Shown: positions 1 through 9,205 of the stretch, in pieces
Position numbering within the stretch: the first letter of the stretch is position 1
Layout: each line of letters starts with the position of its first letter
NCBI RefSeq assembly: GCF_013374995.1
Contig: NZ_CP056030.1
Span: forward strand, 2,388,501-2,452,500
Length of the DNA: 64,000 nt
Origin: Pseudomonas eucalypticola
Lineage (GTDB): Bacteria > Pseudomonadota > Gammaproteobacteria > Pseudomonadales > Pseudomonadaceae
Reading direction: 5' to 3'
Notes under the pieces: model-generated
Database searches by the model: none
Seen by the model: only the letters and a program-made list of their open reading frames with translations
What the model was told of the DNA's origin: nothing
Made by a program: the position numbers and the translations under genes

Positions 1-183
1 ATCCAGATCCACGGCGGCGCCGGGGTCAGCGGCGACTTCCCGTTGGCCTACATGTACGCCATGCAGCGCACCTTGCGCCTGGCCGATGGCCCGGATGAAG
101 TGCACCGCGCCGCGATCGGCAAGTACGAAATCGGCAAATACGTGCCCAGGGAATTGCTGCGCAGCAGCCGGCACGAGGCCTGA
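1..183 (+). CDS. Acyl-CoA dehydrogenase, C-terminal end (partial)
   Basis: Only the last 60 codons are in the window, read in the first frame from base 1 to the TGA at 181-183. The peptide begins [19 protein letters not shown] and continues with [10 protein letters not shown] and IGKYE. The HGGAGVS...YR/YM and DGxxEVHR signatures belong to the C-terminal flavin-binding helical domain of acyl-CoA dehydrogenases, which oxidise acyl-CoA to enoyl-CoA in the cytoplasm. The substrate cannot be judged from this fragment. A GC-rich hairpin follows the stop, and the next gene is convergent. Confidence 0.85.
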   Translation: MQIHGGAGVSGDFPLAYMYAMQRTLRLADGPDEVHRAAIGKYEIGKYVPRELLRSSRHEA

Positions 184-194
184 ACAGCGCAGCC

Positions 195-220
195 GCCGGG
201 CCGCTGCGGCGCCCGGCTTT
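195..220 (+). terminator. Hairpin terminator after the acyl-CoA dehydrogenase gene
   Basis: GCCGGGC (195-201) pairs with GCCCGGC (211-217) around a 9-nt loop and is followed by TTT. It sits in the 42-bp gap between two convergent stop codons and could serve both genes. Confidence 0.6.
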
Positions 221-225
221 GGCGT

Positions 226-1548
226 TCAATACACCCACACCTCGACGCGGCGGTTCTTGATTCGCCCTTCATCCAGGTCATTGGTCGCCACGGGCATCTG
301 CGCCCCCAGCCCACGGATGTCACGCAGCACCACGCCATTGCGCGCCAGTTCGCGGCGTACCGTCATGGCTCGCAAGCGCGACAGCAGCAGGGCGCGGTCA
401 CTGTCATCCTTGGTATCGCCAAACCCCACCAGCGTCACGTCCTTGAAGGTCTTGCCATGCACCCGCAGGTATTCCAGCACGCGCTGCACATCGGCCAACG
501 CCTTGTTGTCGAGACTGGCGCTGCCTTCGGCGAAGCGGAAATTCACTGTCAGGCGCTGGGCCTCGCCGGCCAGGTGGCGGTAGTCAGCGGGCATGTTGGC
601 GGTGCCGGGCACCTGGATCGCCTGCACGGTCTGCGCCACGAACCCGTACCGGGCGACGATGGCCTGGCCCTTGTCGCTCTGGGTAAAACGTACCAGTGCC
701 TGCGCCCAAGGGTTGTTGCGTGCCGGTGGCAGGTAGAAGTAGAGGCGACGTGACAGCGGATAGTCCTCGGTAGCGATCAGGCTGATGGTGGGCGCCATGG
801 CCTGCGCCGCGCCGTCCCCGATGGCCAGGGCGCGGGCCTGGCGTACATAGGGCAGGCCGATGAAGCCGATGGCCAGGGGGTCGTGGCTGACTTCGTCGGA
901 CAACTGCTCGCTGGACTCCAGGCGCCGGGCATCGGTCGCCAGGCGCTTGCCGCGGGGCGTGAGCACCAGCTCCTTGAAGGTATCCCAGGTGCCCGACTGC
1001 TCGTCCCGTGCGTACAAGTGGATAGGACCCCGGCCCATGCCAAGGGCCGACCAGTCGTTGATCTCGCCCGCGAACACCTGTGCCAGCTGCTCGGTACTCA
1101 GCTGGCGCAGTGGGTTGCCCGGGTGCACGATCACCGCCACCCCGTCGATGGCGATCACCTGCTCGGCTTCTGCGCTCTTCAGGTCACCCAGCTTGTCCAG
1201 GGCCACCAGTTCGCTGTCCTTGATGGGCCGTGAGGCGGCTATCAGGTCCGCGTCACCCTGCTCCAGCGCCGTGAAGCCGGTACTGGTGCCATGGGCATCG
1301 ACCTCTATGCGTAACTGCTGGCCATCGACCGTGGTGGCGCTGACCTGTTGTTCGTTGGCGTGGGGACCGCTTTGCACATGCACCTGGCGCAGCCCCTGCT
1401 CCAGTAACAAGGCCCTGACCAGCGCAGGCCCCAGTTCCGCACCGATGGTGTTGGAGCCCTGGATGCGCAGCACCGGCACCTCGGCCTGTGCGGCCAGGGG
1501 CATGACCAGGCAGGTGAGGCACAGCAGCAGGCGGGCGAGGGTGGGCAT
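226..1548 (-). CDS. Phosphate-type periplasmic binding protein fused to an OmpA-like domain
   Basis: 440 aa. An N-terminal signal peptide (about residues 1-22, cleavage after AAQA) precedes a PstS-like substrate-binding fold, with LRIQGSNTIGAELGPAL at its start and ARDEQSGTWDTFKELVL typical of the oxyanion-binding family. The last ~110 residues (from VNFRFAEGSASLDNKA) are an OmpA/MotB-type peptidoglycan-binding domain ending in KNRRVEVWVY. Known family logic: the binding domain senses or captures an anion in the periplasm and the OmpA domain tethers it to the cell wall. No permease genes are adjacent, so a transport role is doubtful. A sensing or scavenging role is an inference. Confidence 0.8.
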   Translation of the reverse strand: MPTLARLLLCLTCLVMPLAAQAEVPVLRIQGSNTIGAELGPALVRALLLEQGLRQVHVQSGPHANEQQVSATTVDGQQLRIEVDAHGTSTGFTALEQGDADLIAASRPIKDSELVALDKLGDLKSAEAEQVIAIDGVAVIVHPGNPLRQLSTEQLAQVFAGEINDWSALGMGRGPIHLYARDEQSGTWDTFKELVLTPRGKRLATDARRLESSEQLSDEVSHDPLAIGFIGLPYVRQARALAIGDGAAQAMAPTISLIATEDYPLSRRLYFYLPPARNNPWAQALVRFTQSDKGQAIVARYGFVAQTVQAIQVPGTANMPADYRHLAGEAQRLTVNFRFAEGSASLDNKALADVQRVLEYLRVHGKTFKDVTLVGFGDTKDDSDRALLLSRLRAMTVRRELARNGVVLRDIRGLGAQMPVATNDLDEGRIKNRRVEVWVY

Positions 1549-1625
1549 GGCGGACTACCGGTGAGGCCGAAAGGCGGTGCCGGGAGAATAAGACAGGGGG
1601 GGTTACGGGGGTGTGACAGGCGGTA

Positions 1626-3158
1626 TCAGTCGATAGCCTGGAAGGCGGTGCGCACCGCCGCCACCAGGCGTTCTGCCAGTTCAGGACGCTGGTCCAGCAA
1701 TGGGTATTTCCTGCGCAGCTTGCCCGAAAGCACGTTACCGTTTTCGCGGACGGCATGGATGATGCGGTCCAACTCGTTGTCGGGTGCTTCCAGGAATGCC
1801 TTGATGCGGGTTCGTGCCTGTTCGTTGCTTTGCAGAAACTGTGCTTCGGCGCGCATTTCGTGGGTCAGCGTACTGTCGATGACCTGGGCCAGGTACACCG
1901 CGTGCGCGGTCAGGTCAGGGTATTTCCAGGCGGGAAGGGCATCGTCATAGGCATCAAAATGCAAATTATATTCGACGCCGTCTTCAGCAACCCGGGATTC
2001 GCCAAAGCGGTAACAGGTCGCGTAATAGTGCATCAAGGGGCGAGAAAAGCGTTCCAGTGCCTGGTCGTAAGCCGCCTTGTTGTAGGTGCTGTTAGTGATA
2101 GTGGCCGATATCGGCAGGATGATAGGCGCCGGGATCGCCCCGTCCCTGCGCAACACGTCGTTGATCAGGAAGCGCGACAGGCGCCCATTGCCGTCCGCCA
2201 TGGGGTGCACGTAGACAAAACCGAAGGAGGCAACCGCCGCCCGGATGATGGGGTGTACCGACGACGTTCGCCTCAGAAAGTCTCCGAGGCCTTGTAACAG
2301 TGCGGGGGTGTGCGTCCAGTGGGGGGCGATGTAGTCAACCACCGGTGCGAACCGTGCCACATGCCCGACATACACGGGCGACTGCCTCAAGCCATAACGC
2401 AGCGCCGACTGGCCAAGAATGCTGGCTTGCAGCGATTCGAGCACGTCGGGTGCCAGGGGATCAGGGTGCTGCCCGCACTCGCTTTCCATGACGGTGGCGA
2501 ACCGGCGAATCCGGTCTTCCTGGTCTTGTTCGTGTTCGATCAGGAAGCTGGCGCGGCTTTCCTTCACGGTGAGCCACACGGTACTGCGCAGCAGCAGGTC
2601 CAGGCCGAAATCGGCCTGCAGGCTGTCCAGGCGCTCACGGATATCGTAGCGCTCCGTGGCGATGATCCTGTCCACACGGCGAATCAGGGGGCAATAGTCC
2701 GGGGTGCCCGGCAGGTTGTCGCGCACCTTCCAGCGAGGGCTCTTCACCGCAGTGCCGGTGACGTACAGCGCCGGGTCCAATACGTCTATATAGTTGCCCT
2801 GGATGGCTTGGGTGATGGTCAAAGGTTGCCCCGTCAACCACTCGCACAGAAACCCCAGGCGGCGGGCATAGGTACCCGATGGCTCGGCATTGATCCAGTG
2901 TTCCAGTTGCTCACGCACAGACACTTTGGCAAATAGCCGCGCCAGGAACTCCAGGTGAATGCCCTCGTAGCGCAGGGCAAATACCAGGTGGTCGATCAGC
3001 AGGTTTTGGGGGCGGTAGCGTTCAGGGTACACTTCCGTACGCAGATCGCCGTCCTGGGTCGTCGCACGGCGCCCGTTGATCTGGCTGACCACCGCGAAGG
3101 GTTGGACCGGCGAAACGCCAGTGTGGTGGGCGATCCAGGTATAACCGATGTCGGACAT
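1626..3158 (-). CDS. Fic family protein (probable AMP transferase)
   Basis: 510 aa. The Fic catalytic loop HPMADGNGRLSRF starts at about H318 and matches HPFx[D/E]GNGRxxR, with Met in place of Phe. Upstream, near residues 204-208, the segment SFLIEH resembles the (S/T)xxxE(G/N) inhibitory helix, which would make this a class II Fic protein whose Glu blocks ATP binding until displaced. Fic enzymes usually transfer AMP to hydroxyl side chains of target proteins in the cytoplasm; the target is unknown. The start ATG has no strong Shine-Dalgarno sequence. No separate antitoxin gene is adjacent. Three 20-bp repeats lie just upstream and suggest a dedicated, possibly self-controlled promoter. Confidence 0.88.
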   Translation of the reverse strand: MSDIGYTWIAHHTGVSPVQPFAVVSQINGRRATTQDGDLRTEVYPERYRPQNLLIDHLVFALRYEGIHLEFLARLFAKVSVREQLEHWINAEPSGTYARRLGFLCEWLTGQPLTITQAIQGNYIDVLDPALYVTGTAVKSPRWKVRDNLPGTPDYCPLIRRVDRIIATERYDIRERLDSLQADFGLDLLLRSTVWLTVKESRASFLIEHEQDQEDRIRRFATVMESECGQHPDPLAPDVLESLQASILGQSALRYGLRQSPVYVGHVARFAPVVDYIAPHWTHTPALLQGLGDFLRRTSSVHPIIRAAVASFGFVYVHPMADGNGRLSRFLINDVLRRDGAIPAPIILPISATITNSTYNKAAYDQALERFSRPLMHYYATCYRFGESRVAEDGVEYNLHFDAYDDALPAWKYPDLTAHAVYLAQVIDSTLTHEMRAEAQFLQSNEQARTRIKAFLEAPDNELDRIIHAVRENGNVLSGKLRRKYPLLDQRPELAERLVAAVRTAFQAID

Positions 3159-3209
3159 GGGCAGGTCATCAGGGGCACTGAGAAAGGGGGAGTATAACCC
3201 CCCGTTTCT

Positions 3210-3279
3210 GCAGCAAAACCATTAAAGCTGCGGTAAAACGTTTAGAAATCCACTTTTTTGCAGCAAAACGTTTAGAAAT
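3210..3279 (-). repeat. Three imperfect 20-bp direct repeats upstream of fic
   Basis: Copies lie at 3260-3279, 3230-3249 and 3210-3229. On the minus strand the first reads ATTTCTAAACGTTTTGCTGC. The second differs only near its end (TTTTACCGC). The third keeps GGTTTTGCTGC and is degenerate on its left side. They occupy the gap between xthA and fic, 52-121 bp upstream of the fic start. Operator iterons for fic are the simplest reading; this is inference. Confidence 0.55.
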
Positions 3280-3341
3280 ACCGTTTTCGCCGGTGGTTTG
3301 GAGCGCTTTGAAGGTCTACCGGCAAGCCGCGTCCTGCAACC

Positions 3342-4154
3342 TCAGGTGAGCTTCAACCAGATCGGCGCGTGGTCCGAAGGCTTCTCCATTCCCCTCAGTT
3401 CATAATCCACCCCTGCGTCAGCCACCCGCGGCAGCAGCCCCTGGGAGGCCATGATCAGGTCGATGCGCAGGCCGCGCTTGGGCTCGTCCTCGAAGCCGCG
3501 GCTGCGGTAGTCGAACCAGCTGAAACGGTCGGCGACGTCGGGGTTCAGGTGGCGGAAGCTGTCCACCAGGCCCCAGTTCTTCAGGCGCGCCATCCATTCC
3601 CGTTCTTCGGGCAGGAAACTGCATTTGCCGGTTTTCAGCCAGCGCTTGGCATTGTCCGGGCCGATGCCAATGTCGCTGTCTTCAGGGGAAATGTTCACGT
3701 CACCCATTACCACCAGGGGTTGGTCGTTGGTGAACTGGCCTTCGAGCAGGGCTTGCAGGTCTTCGTAGAAGCGCTGCTTGGCCGGGAACTTGGTGGGGTG
3801 GTCGCGGCTTTCGCCCTGGGGGAAGTAGCCGTTCATGACGGTGATCGGCGTACCGTTGGCGTCGGCGAAGGTGCCCCAGATAAACCGGCGCTGGGCATCT
3901 TCCTCATCGGTGGCGAAGCCCTTGTGCAGGGCCAGCGGCGCCTGGCGCGAAAGCAGGGCCACACCGTAGTGGCCTTTCTGGCCGTGGAAATGCACGTGGT
4001 ACCCCAATGCCTCGACTTCCGCCAGCGGGAACTGTTCATCGCTGACCTTGGTTTCCTGCAGGCCGATGACGTCGGGCTGGTGCTTCTCGATCAGCGCCGC
4101 CAGCTGATGAGGCCGGGCGCGCAGGCCGTTGATGTTGAATGAGACGATCTTCAT
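3342..4154 (-). CDS. xthA: Exodeoxyribonuclease III
   Basis: 270 aa from the ATG at 4154 ([15 protein letters not shown]), matching the ~268 aa of E. coli ExoIII. An upstream in-frame start would only add an unconserved leader. Endonuclease/exonuclease/phosphatase fold motifs are all visible: LQETKV (metal-binding Glu), [19 protein letters not shown], and [10 protein letters not shown] at the C terminus with the catalytic His. It cleaves AP sites and removes 3' blocks in base excision repair, and degrades 3' ends of duplex DNA. The gene precedes fic on the same strand by 183 bp, but repeats between them suggest separate promoters. Confidence 0.95.
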   Translation of the reverse strand: MKIVSFNINGLRARPHQLAALIEKHQPDVIGLQETKVSDEQFPLAEVEALGYHVHFHGQKGHYGVALLSRQAPLALHKGFATDEEDAQRRFIWGTFADANGTPITVMNGYFPQGESRDHPTKFPAKQRFYEDLQALLEGQFTNDQPLVVMGDVNISPEDSDIGIGPDNAKRWLKTGKCSFLPEEREWMARLKNWGLVDSFRHLNPDVADRFSWFDYRSRGFEDEPKRGLRIDLIMASQGLLPRVADAGVDYELRGMEKPSDHAPIWLKLT

Positions 4155-4374
4155 GGAGGCGGCGGTCCTGGGCAAAAGGAGGATGCTAACGGATGGGCAG
4201 GGGGCAGGGCCAGCGGCGGGAGGCCAATGGATGGCTTGCTGGATCACGAGGTTATATTTTGTCTCAGGTCCAGGTGGCGTTGTTCCTGGGTTAATGAGTA
4301 AGCTTCGCGTTTATTTTGAATCAGGCAGGATGCCACGATGCGTTGTCATGCTTCGATGAGTCCGTTACGACTTC

Positions 4375-7300
4375 ATGGCTGACGGATTTTGGGCCGCCCG
4401 CGAGGGCGACGCCCTGATGCACTCGTCGATGATGGCCGACATCCTCGGCGGTGTGCTGGAAGTGGCCGCCTACGCGGCCATCGGCGCCTTGGCCACCGCG
4501 GCGGTGGTAGCTGCCACCGGGATCACCGTCGCCACCGGAGGGCTGGGCGCCTGCGTATTCGGCGCGGTCATGGGGGTGGCCGTCGGCATGGGCATGAGCG
4601 CCACGGGCCTGGACCACGGGCTGACGAATGTCTGCGAGGGTATCGCCAACGCCGTATTCCCGCCGGTGGTGCAGGCCAACATCCTCACCGGTTCAGGCAA
4701 CACCTTCATCAACGGCCTGCCTGCTGCGCGCGCCGCCGGCAAGCTGGGCAGCCCGGCCGAAGCTGCCGGCACCGATATCCCCCCGCCAGAGCCCGAGGAA
4801 GGCAGCTTTCTGGACATGGCCAAAGGGTTCTTCTCGCAGCTTTGGCAACCGACGGTGGCCATGGCCTCACCCCTGGCCGTCCCGTGCCAGGAGGACATCA
4901 TCACCTGCATGAAGCACCCGCCCGGTGCGCCGCAGTTTCTTGCCGAGGGTTCCAGCAAGGTCAGCATCAACGGCCAGCCGGCGGTGCGCAGCGGCGACCG
5001 CAGCACCTGCGAAGCGACCGTGGTGAGCTCGGGGCTGATTTCTTCCAACGTGCGCATTGGCGGTGGCCCGGTGGTGGTGCGCGACATTCGCAGCGGCAAG
5101 ACCCCGGGTGTGGGGTTGGCCATCAGCGTGCTCATGGCGCTGCGCGGCGGCAAGGGCAAGTTCTTCAGCCGCCTGCCATGCATGGCGTTGGGGTTCGTCC
5201 GTGGCTTTGTGGTCGATCAAGCCATCGGCGCCGCCGCCAACGCCGTCATCGGTTCGCCGCACCCAGTGCATGCGGCCACGGGTGCCAAGGTGCTCAATGG
5301 GGATGACGACACCGATTTTGTCTTGCCAGGGATCATGCCGCTGGAATGGCGGCGCTTCTACAGCAGTGCCGACGTGCGTCGTGATGGTCTGTTTGGCGCA
5401 GGCTGGAGCGTGGCTTTCGAGGTACAGGTCGAGGTGTTGGCGCACCCCGACGGTGGTGATCAACTGGTCTACACCGACGAGCAGGGGCGGCGCATCGAGA
5501 TGGGCTCGATTCCCTTGGGCAGCGCGGTGTTCAGCGCAGGGGAAGGGCTGAGCGTACGGCGTCATGCCAATGGCCAGTTGCTGATCGAGAGCGTCGACGG
5601 GCTGTATCGGTTGTTCGACCCGGTGAATGCCAGCTCGCTGCGGTTATCGCAACTGGGCGATCGCAACGACAACCGCCTGTACTTGAGCTACGACGACCTT
5701 GGCCGGCTGGCGCGTATCCACGATGACCTTGAGGTGGTGCAGGTCGAACTGCTCTACGACGCGCAATGGCCGCGTCGTGTGGCGGCGATTGATCGGGTCT
5801 ATCCAGACCAGCGCCGCGAGCGTTTGGCAGAGTACCGCTACGATCATGCTGGCGATCTGGCCCAGGTCATCGATGCTGAAAAACGCCAGGTTCGCCATTT
5901 CGCCTACGACACCGGGCGCCGCATGGTCGAGCACCAGCTGCCCGCCGGCCTGCGCAGCTTCTACGAATGGGCGCCGTTCGCCGATGACGATTGGCGGGTG
6001 GTACGCAGCTGGACCGACGATGGCGAGCAGTACCAGTTCGACTACGACCTTGACCTGGGCCTGACGCGCATCACCGACGGCTTGGGTCGCCGCAGCACGC
6101 GCCAGTGGAACGCTCAGTTCCAGATCATCCGCAGCACTGACAACCTGGGCCAGACCTGGCATTTCGACTGGAACGACGAGCGCCAGTTGCTGGGCGCCGT
6201 CGACCCCAAAGGCGGGACCTGGACCTTCGCCTACGACGACAGCGGCAACCACGTGGCGTCCACCGATGCGCTGGGCCAGACCCGGAGCACGGCATGGCTG
6301 GATATCTGGTCATTGCCCCTGGCTGAAACCGACGCGGCCGGCAACAGCTGGCGCTACCGCTATGACCCACGCGGCAACCTGATCGAGGAAATCGACCCGC
6401 TGGGCCACGTCACCCGCTACCGGCATGACCGCCGCGGGCAAGTGGTGGAGATCATCGATGCCACCGGCAAGTCGACGAAACTGCGCTGGAATGATGCCGG
6501 GCAGGTCACCCAGCACGTGGATTGCTCTGGGTACCCAACGGCGTTTTCCTACGACAAGCGCGGGCACCTTGAAGCGGTGACCGACGCCTTGGGCGAAAGC
6601 TCCCTGTACCACCATGATGCCCTGGGCCGCCTGACCCGCAGCGAACTGCCGGACGGGCGCAGCGAACAATTCCTGCGCGATGCCAGCGGGCAACTGCTGG
6701 CCTACACCGACCCTGCCGGGCACACCACCCGTTACCAGCGCGACCGCCGCGGGCAAGTGCGCCAACGCCTCGACCCCATGAACCGCCAGGTGCAGTTCAG
6801 CTACGACCCCTATGGGAGGTTGCAGGCGCTGACCAACGAAAACGGCGAGAGTTACCGGTTTACCTGGGACGCCGGTGACCGCCTGATCGAACAGCAGGAC
6901 CTGGACGGCAGCGCCCGGCGCTACGGCTACGATGCGATGAACAGCGTGATTGCCGTGCAATACCGTCCGGCGCCGCACGGTACGGGCCTAGCCCTGATAC
7001 AGGACGGCGCGCCGATATTGCATTGGCTGGAGCGCGACGCCATCGGCCAGTTGCGAGCCAAGCTGACCGACGATGGCCGTACTGCCTACACCTACAATCC
7101 TGTCGGCCAGCTCACCGAGATTGGTTTCACTGGCTGGGACGGCAGCGAACAGACTTTGAGCTTCGCCTACGATGCCCTTGGCCAATTACTGCAAGACACC
7201 AGTGCCGCTGGCACCTTGCAGCACCACTACGACGAACTCGGCAACCTGATCCAGACCCAATTGCCGGACGGCCGCTGGCTGAACCGTCTGTACTACGGCA

Positions 7301-8700
7301 GCGGCCACCTGCACCAGCTCAACCTCGACGGCCGCGTGATCAGCGACTTCGAGCGCGACCGTTTGCACCGCGAAGTACTGCGTACCCAAGGCCTGCTCAA
7401 CACCCGCAGCGACTACGACCGCAGCGGCCGCCTGCGCAGCCGCATGCGCCGTTTCAGCACCCAGCCAGCCGTGCTGCCGGCACCGGGGCAAAAGCGCTTC
7501 GAGTACGACCCCAGCGACAACCTGATTGGGCGCTTCGACCAGCAACAGGATGAGCGCCGCCAGGATCTGCTGCACTACGACGCCACCGGCCGAATCATGG
7601 CCGCCCAATCCGGCGCCCGCACCGAAACCTTCGCCTACGACGCCGCCGCCAACCTGCTCGATGGCCCTGCCGCTGGCGCTGGGCTGGTGGTGCACAACAA
7701 ACTACTGACCTACCAGGACAAACGCTACCGCTACGACGGTTTCGGGCGGCTGATCGAGAAGCGCAAGGGTAGCCATGTGGTGCAGCGCTTCAGCTATGAC
7801 GCCGAGCACCGCATCAAGGAAATCCGCACCCAGGATGGCCATCGCGAGACCGTGCTGCACATGGCGTACGACCCGCTGGGGCGGCGGATTGGCAAGAGCG
7901 AGCATGACGGCAAAGGTTTTCCGCTGGGCGAGACGCGGTTTGATTGGGATGGGCTGCGGCTGTTGCAGGAGCATCGGCATGGCCACACCAGCCTCTATCT
8001 CTACTCCGGCGAAGGCAGTTACGACCCGCTGGCGCGCGTGGACGGCACGGGGCCTGAGGCGAGGATTCGGTATTACCACAACGACCTCAACGGGCTGCCC
8101 GAGCAGTTGACCGAAGCGGACGGTCATACCGTGTGGCGGGCGAAGTATCAGGTATGGGGCAATACGGTCGAGGAGGTGCGCGAGCCGTACTACATTGAAG
8201 AGCAGAACCTGCGGTTTCAGGGGCAGTACCTGGACCGGGAGACGGGGCTGCACTACAACACGTTTCGGTTTTATGATCCGGATGTGGGAAGGTTTGTTTC
8301 GCCGGATCCGATTGGGTTGGCGGGTGGGATCAATCTCCACCTCTATGCTCTGAATCCTTTCGGTTGGGTTGACCCATGGGGTTTAAGTTGCTCTAGCGGG
8401 AAGGACGCTTACGAGCAGGCCCGTGACAAGGCATTGAGTTGGCTTTCGAAACGTGGGTTCAAAGCTGAGAAAGTCAATGTCGGGAAATTTGGAGGTATCA
8501 AAGGTAAGCCTGTAGGCATGAGTACCCTAGATGGAAAGACAGGTTTTAGAATTGAGTACGATAAACGCAGTGGTGCTCACATAAACGTATTCAGTGGGAA
8601 AGAAAAAGGCGATCACTTTGAGTTTGATGTTCCGGAGTCGGTCGTCACTAAGCTTCAGAACTTATTTAACTTGCCCTCTAAGCCTTGGAGAGATTTATGA
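4375..8700 (+). CDS. PAAR-like/Rhs polymorphic toxin
   Basis: 1441 aa. The N terminus (AAREGDALMHSSMMADILGG) and the NGLPAARA and NGQPAVRSGD segments are PAAR-like. A hydrophobic stretch around residues 25-70 is a probable pair of membrane segments, as in T6SS Rhs effectors. A DUF6531-like segment (PVHAATGAKVL...LEWRRFYSS) leads into many YDxxGRL/RYxYDxxG repeats forming the Rhs shell. The core ends with RFVSPDPIGLAGGINLHLYALNPFGWVDPWGL. The last ~98 residues are a separate low-GC toxin tip (FRIEYDKRSGAHINVFSGKEKG) that I cannot assign with confidence; a compact RNase-type fold is possible. No VgrG or Eag chaperone gene is nearby. The stop overlaps the next start as ATGA. Confidence 0.92.
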   Translation: MADGFWAAREGDALMHSSMMADILGGVLEVAAYAAIGALATAAVVAATGITVATGGLGACVFGAVMGVAVGMGMSATGLDHGLTNVCEGIANAVFPPVVQANILTGSGNTFINGLPAARAAGKLGSPAEAAGTDIPPPEPEEGSFLDMAKGFFSQLWQPTVAMASPLAVPCQEDIITCMKHPPGAPQFLAEGSSKVSINGQPAVRSGDRSTCEATVVSSGLISSNVRIGGGPVVVRDIRSGKTPGVGLAISVLMALRGGKGKFFSRLPCMALGFVRGFVVDQAIGAAANAVIGSPHPVHAATGAKVLNGDDDTDFVLPGIMPLEWRRFYSSADVRRDGLFGAGWSVAFEVQVEVLAHPDGGDQLVYTDEQGRRIEMGSIPLGSAVFSAGEGLSVRRHANGQLLIESVDGLYRLFDPVNASSLRLSQLGDRNDNRLYLSYDDLGRLARIHDDLEVVQVELLYDAQWPRRVAAIDRVYPDQRRERLAEYRYDHAGDLAQVIDAEKRQVRHFAYDTGRRMVEHQLPAGLRSFYEWAPFADDDWRVVRSWTDDGEQYQFDYDLDLGLTRITDGLGRRSTRQWNAQFQIIRSTDNLGQTWHFDWNDERQLLGAVDPKGGTWTFAYDDSGNHVASTDALGQTRSTAWLDIWSLPLAETDAAGNSWRYRYDPRGNLIEEIDPLGHVTRYRHDRRGQVVEIIDATGKSTKLRWNDAGQVTQHVDCSGYPTAFSYDKRGHLEAVTDALGESSLYHHDALGRLTRSELPDGRSEQFLRDASGQLLAYTDPAGHTTRYQRDRRGQVRQRLDPMNRQVQFSYDPYGRLQALTNENGESYRFTWDAGDRLIEQQDLDGSARRYGYDAMNSVIAVQYRPAPHGTGLALIQDGAPILHWLERDAIGQLRAKLTDDGRTAYTYNPVGQLTEIGFTGWDGSEQTLSFAYDALGQLLQDTSAAGTLQHHYDELGNLIQTQLPDGRWLNRLYYGSGHLHQLNLDGRVISDFERDRLHREVLRTQGLLNTRSDYDRSGRLRSRMRRFSTQPAVLPAPGQKRFEYDPSDNLIGRFDQQQDERRQDLLHYDATGRIMAAQSGARTETFAYDAAANLLDGPAAGAGLVVHNKLLTYQDKRYRYDGFGRLIEKRKGSHVVQRFSYDAEHRIKEIRTQDGHRETVLHMAYDPLGRRIGKSEHDGKGFPLGETRFDWDGLRLLQEHRHGHTSLYLYSGEGSYDPLARVDGTGPEARIRYYHNDLNGLPEQLTEADGHTVWRAKYQVWGNTVEEVREPYYIEEQNLRFQGQYLDRETGLHYNTFRFYDPDVGRFVSPDPIGLAGGINLHLYALNPFGWVDPWGLSCSSGKDAYEQARDKALSWLSKRGFKAEKVNVGKFGGIKGKPVGMSTLDGKTGFRIEYDKRSGAHINVFSGKEKGDHFEFDVPESVVTKLQNLFNLPSKPWRDL

Positions 8701-9149
8701 CGTTGGATCAAGAGGTCAGGGATGCCATCGGAAAATTGAAAGGTAGCCATGAGATTATTGAGTCTTGGGAGGGGGTTGCTGCCCTGTTGTCGGAGTCATT
8801 TCCATGGGCTGGATCTAAAATCGATTGGGATCTGACCTGTTGTCATGATTGTATTGCTTTAAAAGGGGGGCGCGTCGAATGGAGTCAGGTTGCTGCGGAT
8901 TTTACTTTTAAAAAAATTAATGAAGAACAAAAAACAGAGGGGCGATACATTTACTATGTGAATGACTCTGCACTTGATTTTGCGGTGAAATTTCCAGTTG
9001 CTCAGATGGTGGATTTTGTCCGATTTGTTGTTGAAGCTGTCCCCCAGCATCATTATTTTTTCGACGCCTCTGCAGCGTGGTGCTTGGTAGTGAGTTCGGA
9101 AGGCTATATTGATTTTGGGTGCTGTAAAATTCCATCGAAAGACCGGTAA
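8697..9149 (+). CDS. Probable immunity protein for the Rhs toxin tip
   Basis: 150 aa from the ATG at 8697 (MTLDQEVRDAIGK), which overlaps the rhs stop as ATGA and has GGAG at 8688-8691. The tight coupling, small acidic cytoplasmic product and marked GC drop are typical of cognate immunity genes behind Rhs tips. I recognise no named family. The protein is rich in aromatic and acidic residues (SWEGVAALL, WDLTCCHDCIAL). Role inferred from position. Confidence 0.75.
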   Translation: MTLDQEVRDAIGKLKGSHEIIESWEGVAALLSESFPWAGSKIDWDLTCCHDCIALKGGRVEWSQVAADFTFKKINEEQKTEGRYIYYVNDSALDFAVKFPVAQMVDFVRFVVEAVPQHHYFFDASAAWCLVVSSEGYIDFGCCKIPSKDR

Positions 9150-9205
9150 TTGACAAAATCGTGGTGCCCCCAGAATTGCAAAAAAAACAGGAGGGCTAGA
9201 GTTAG

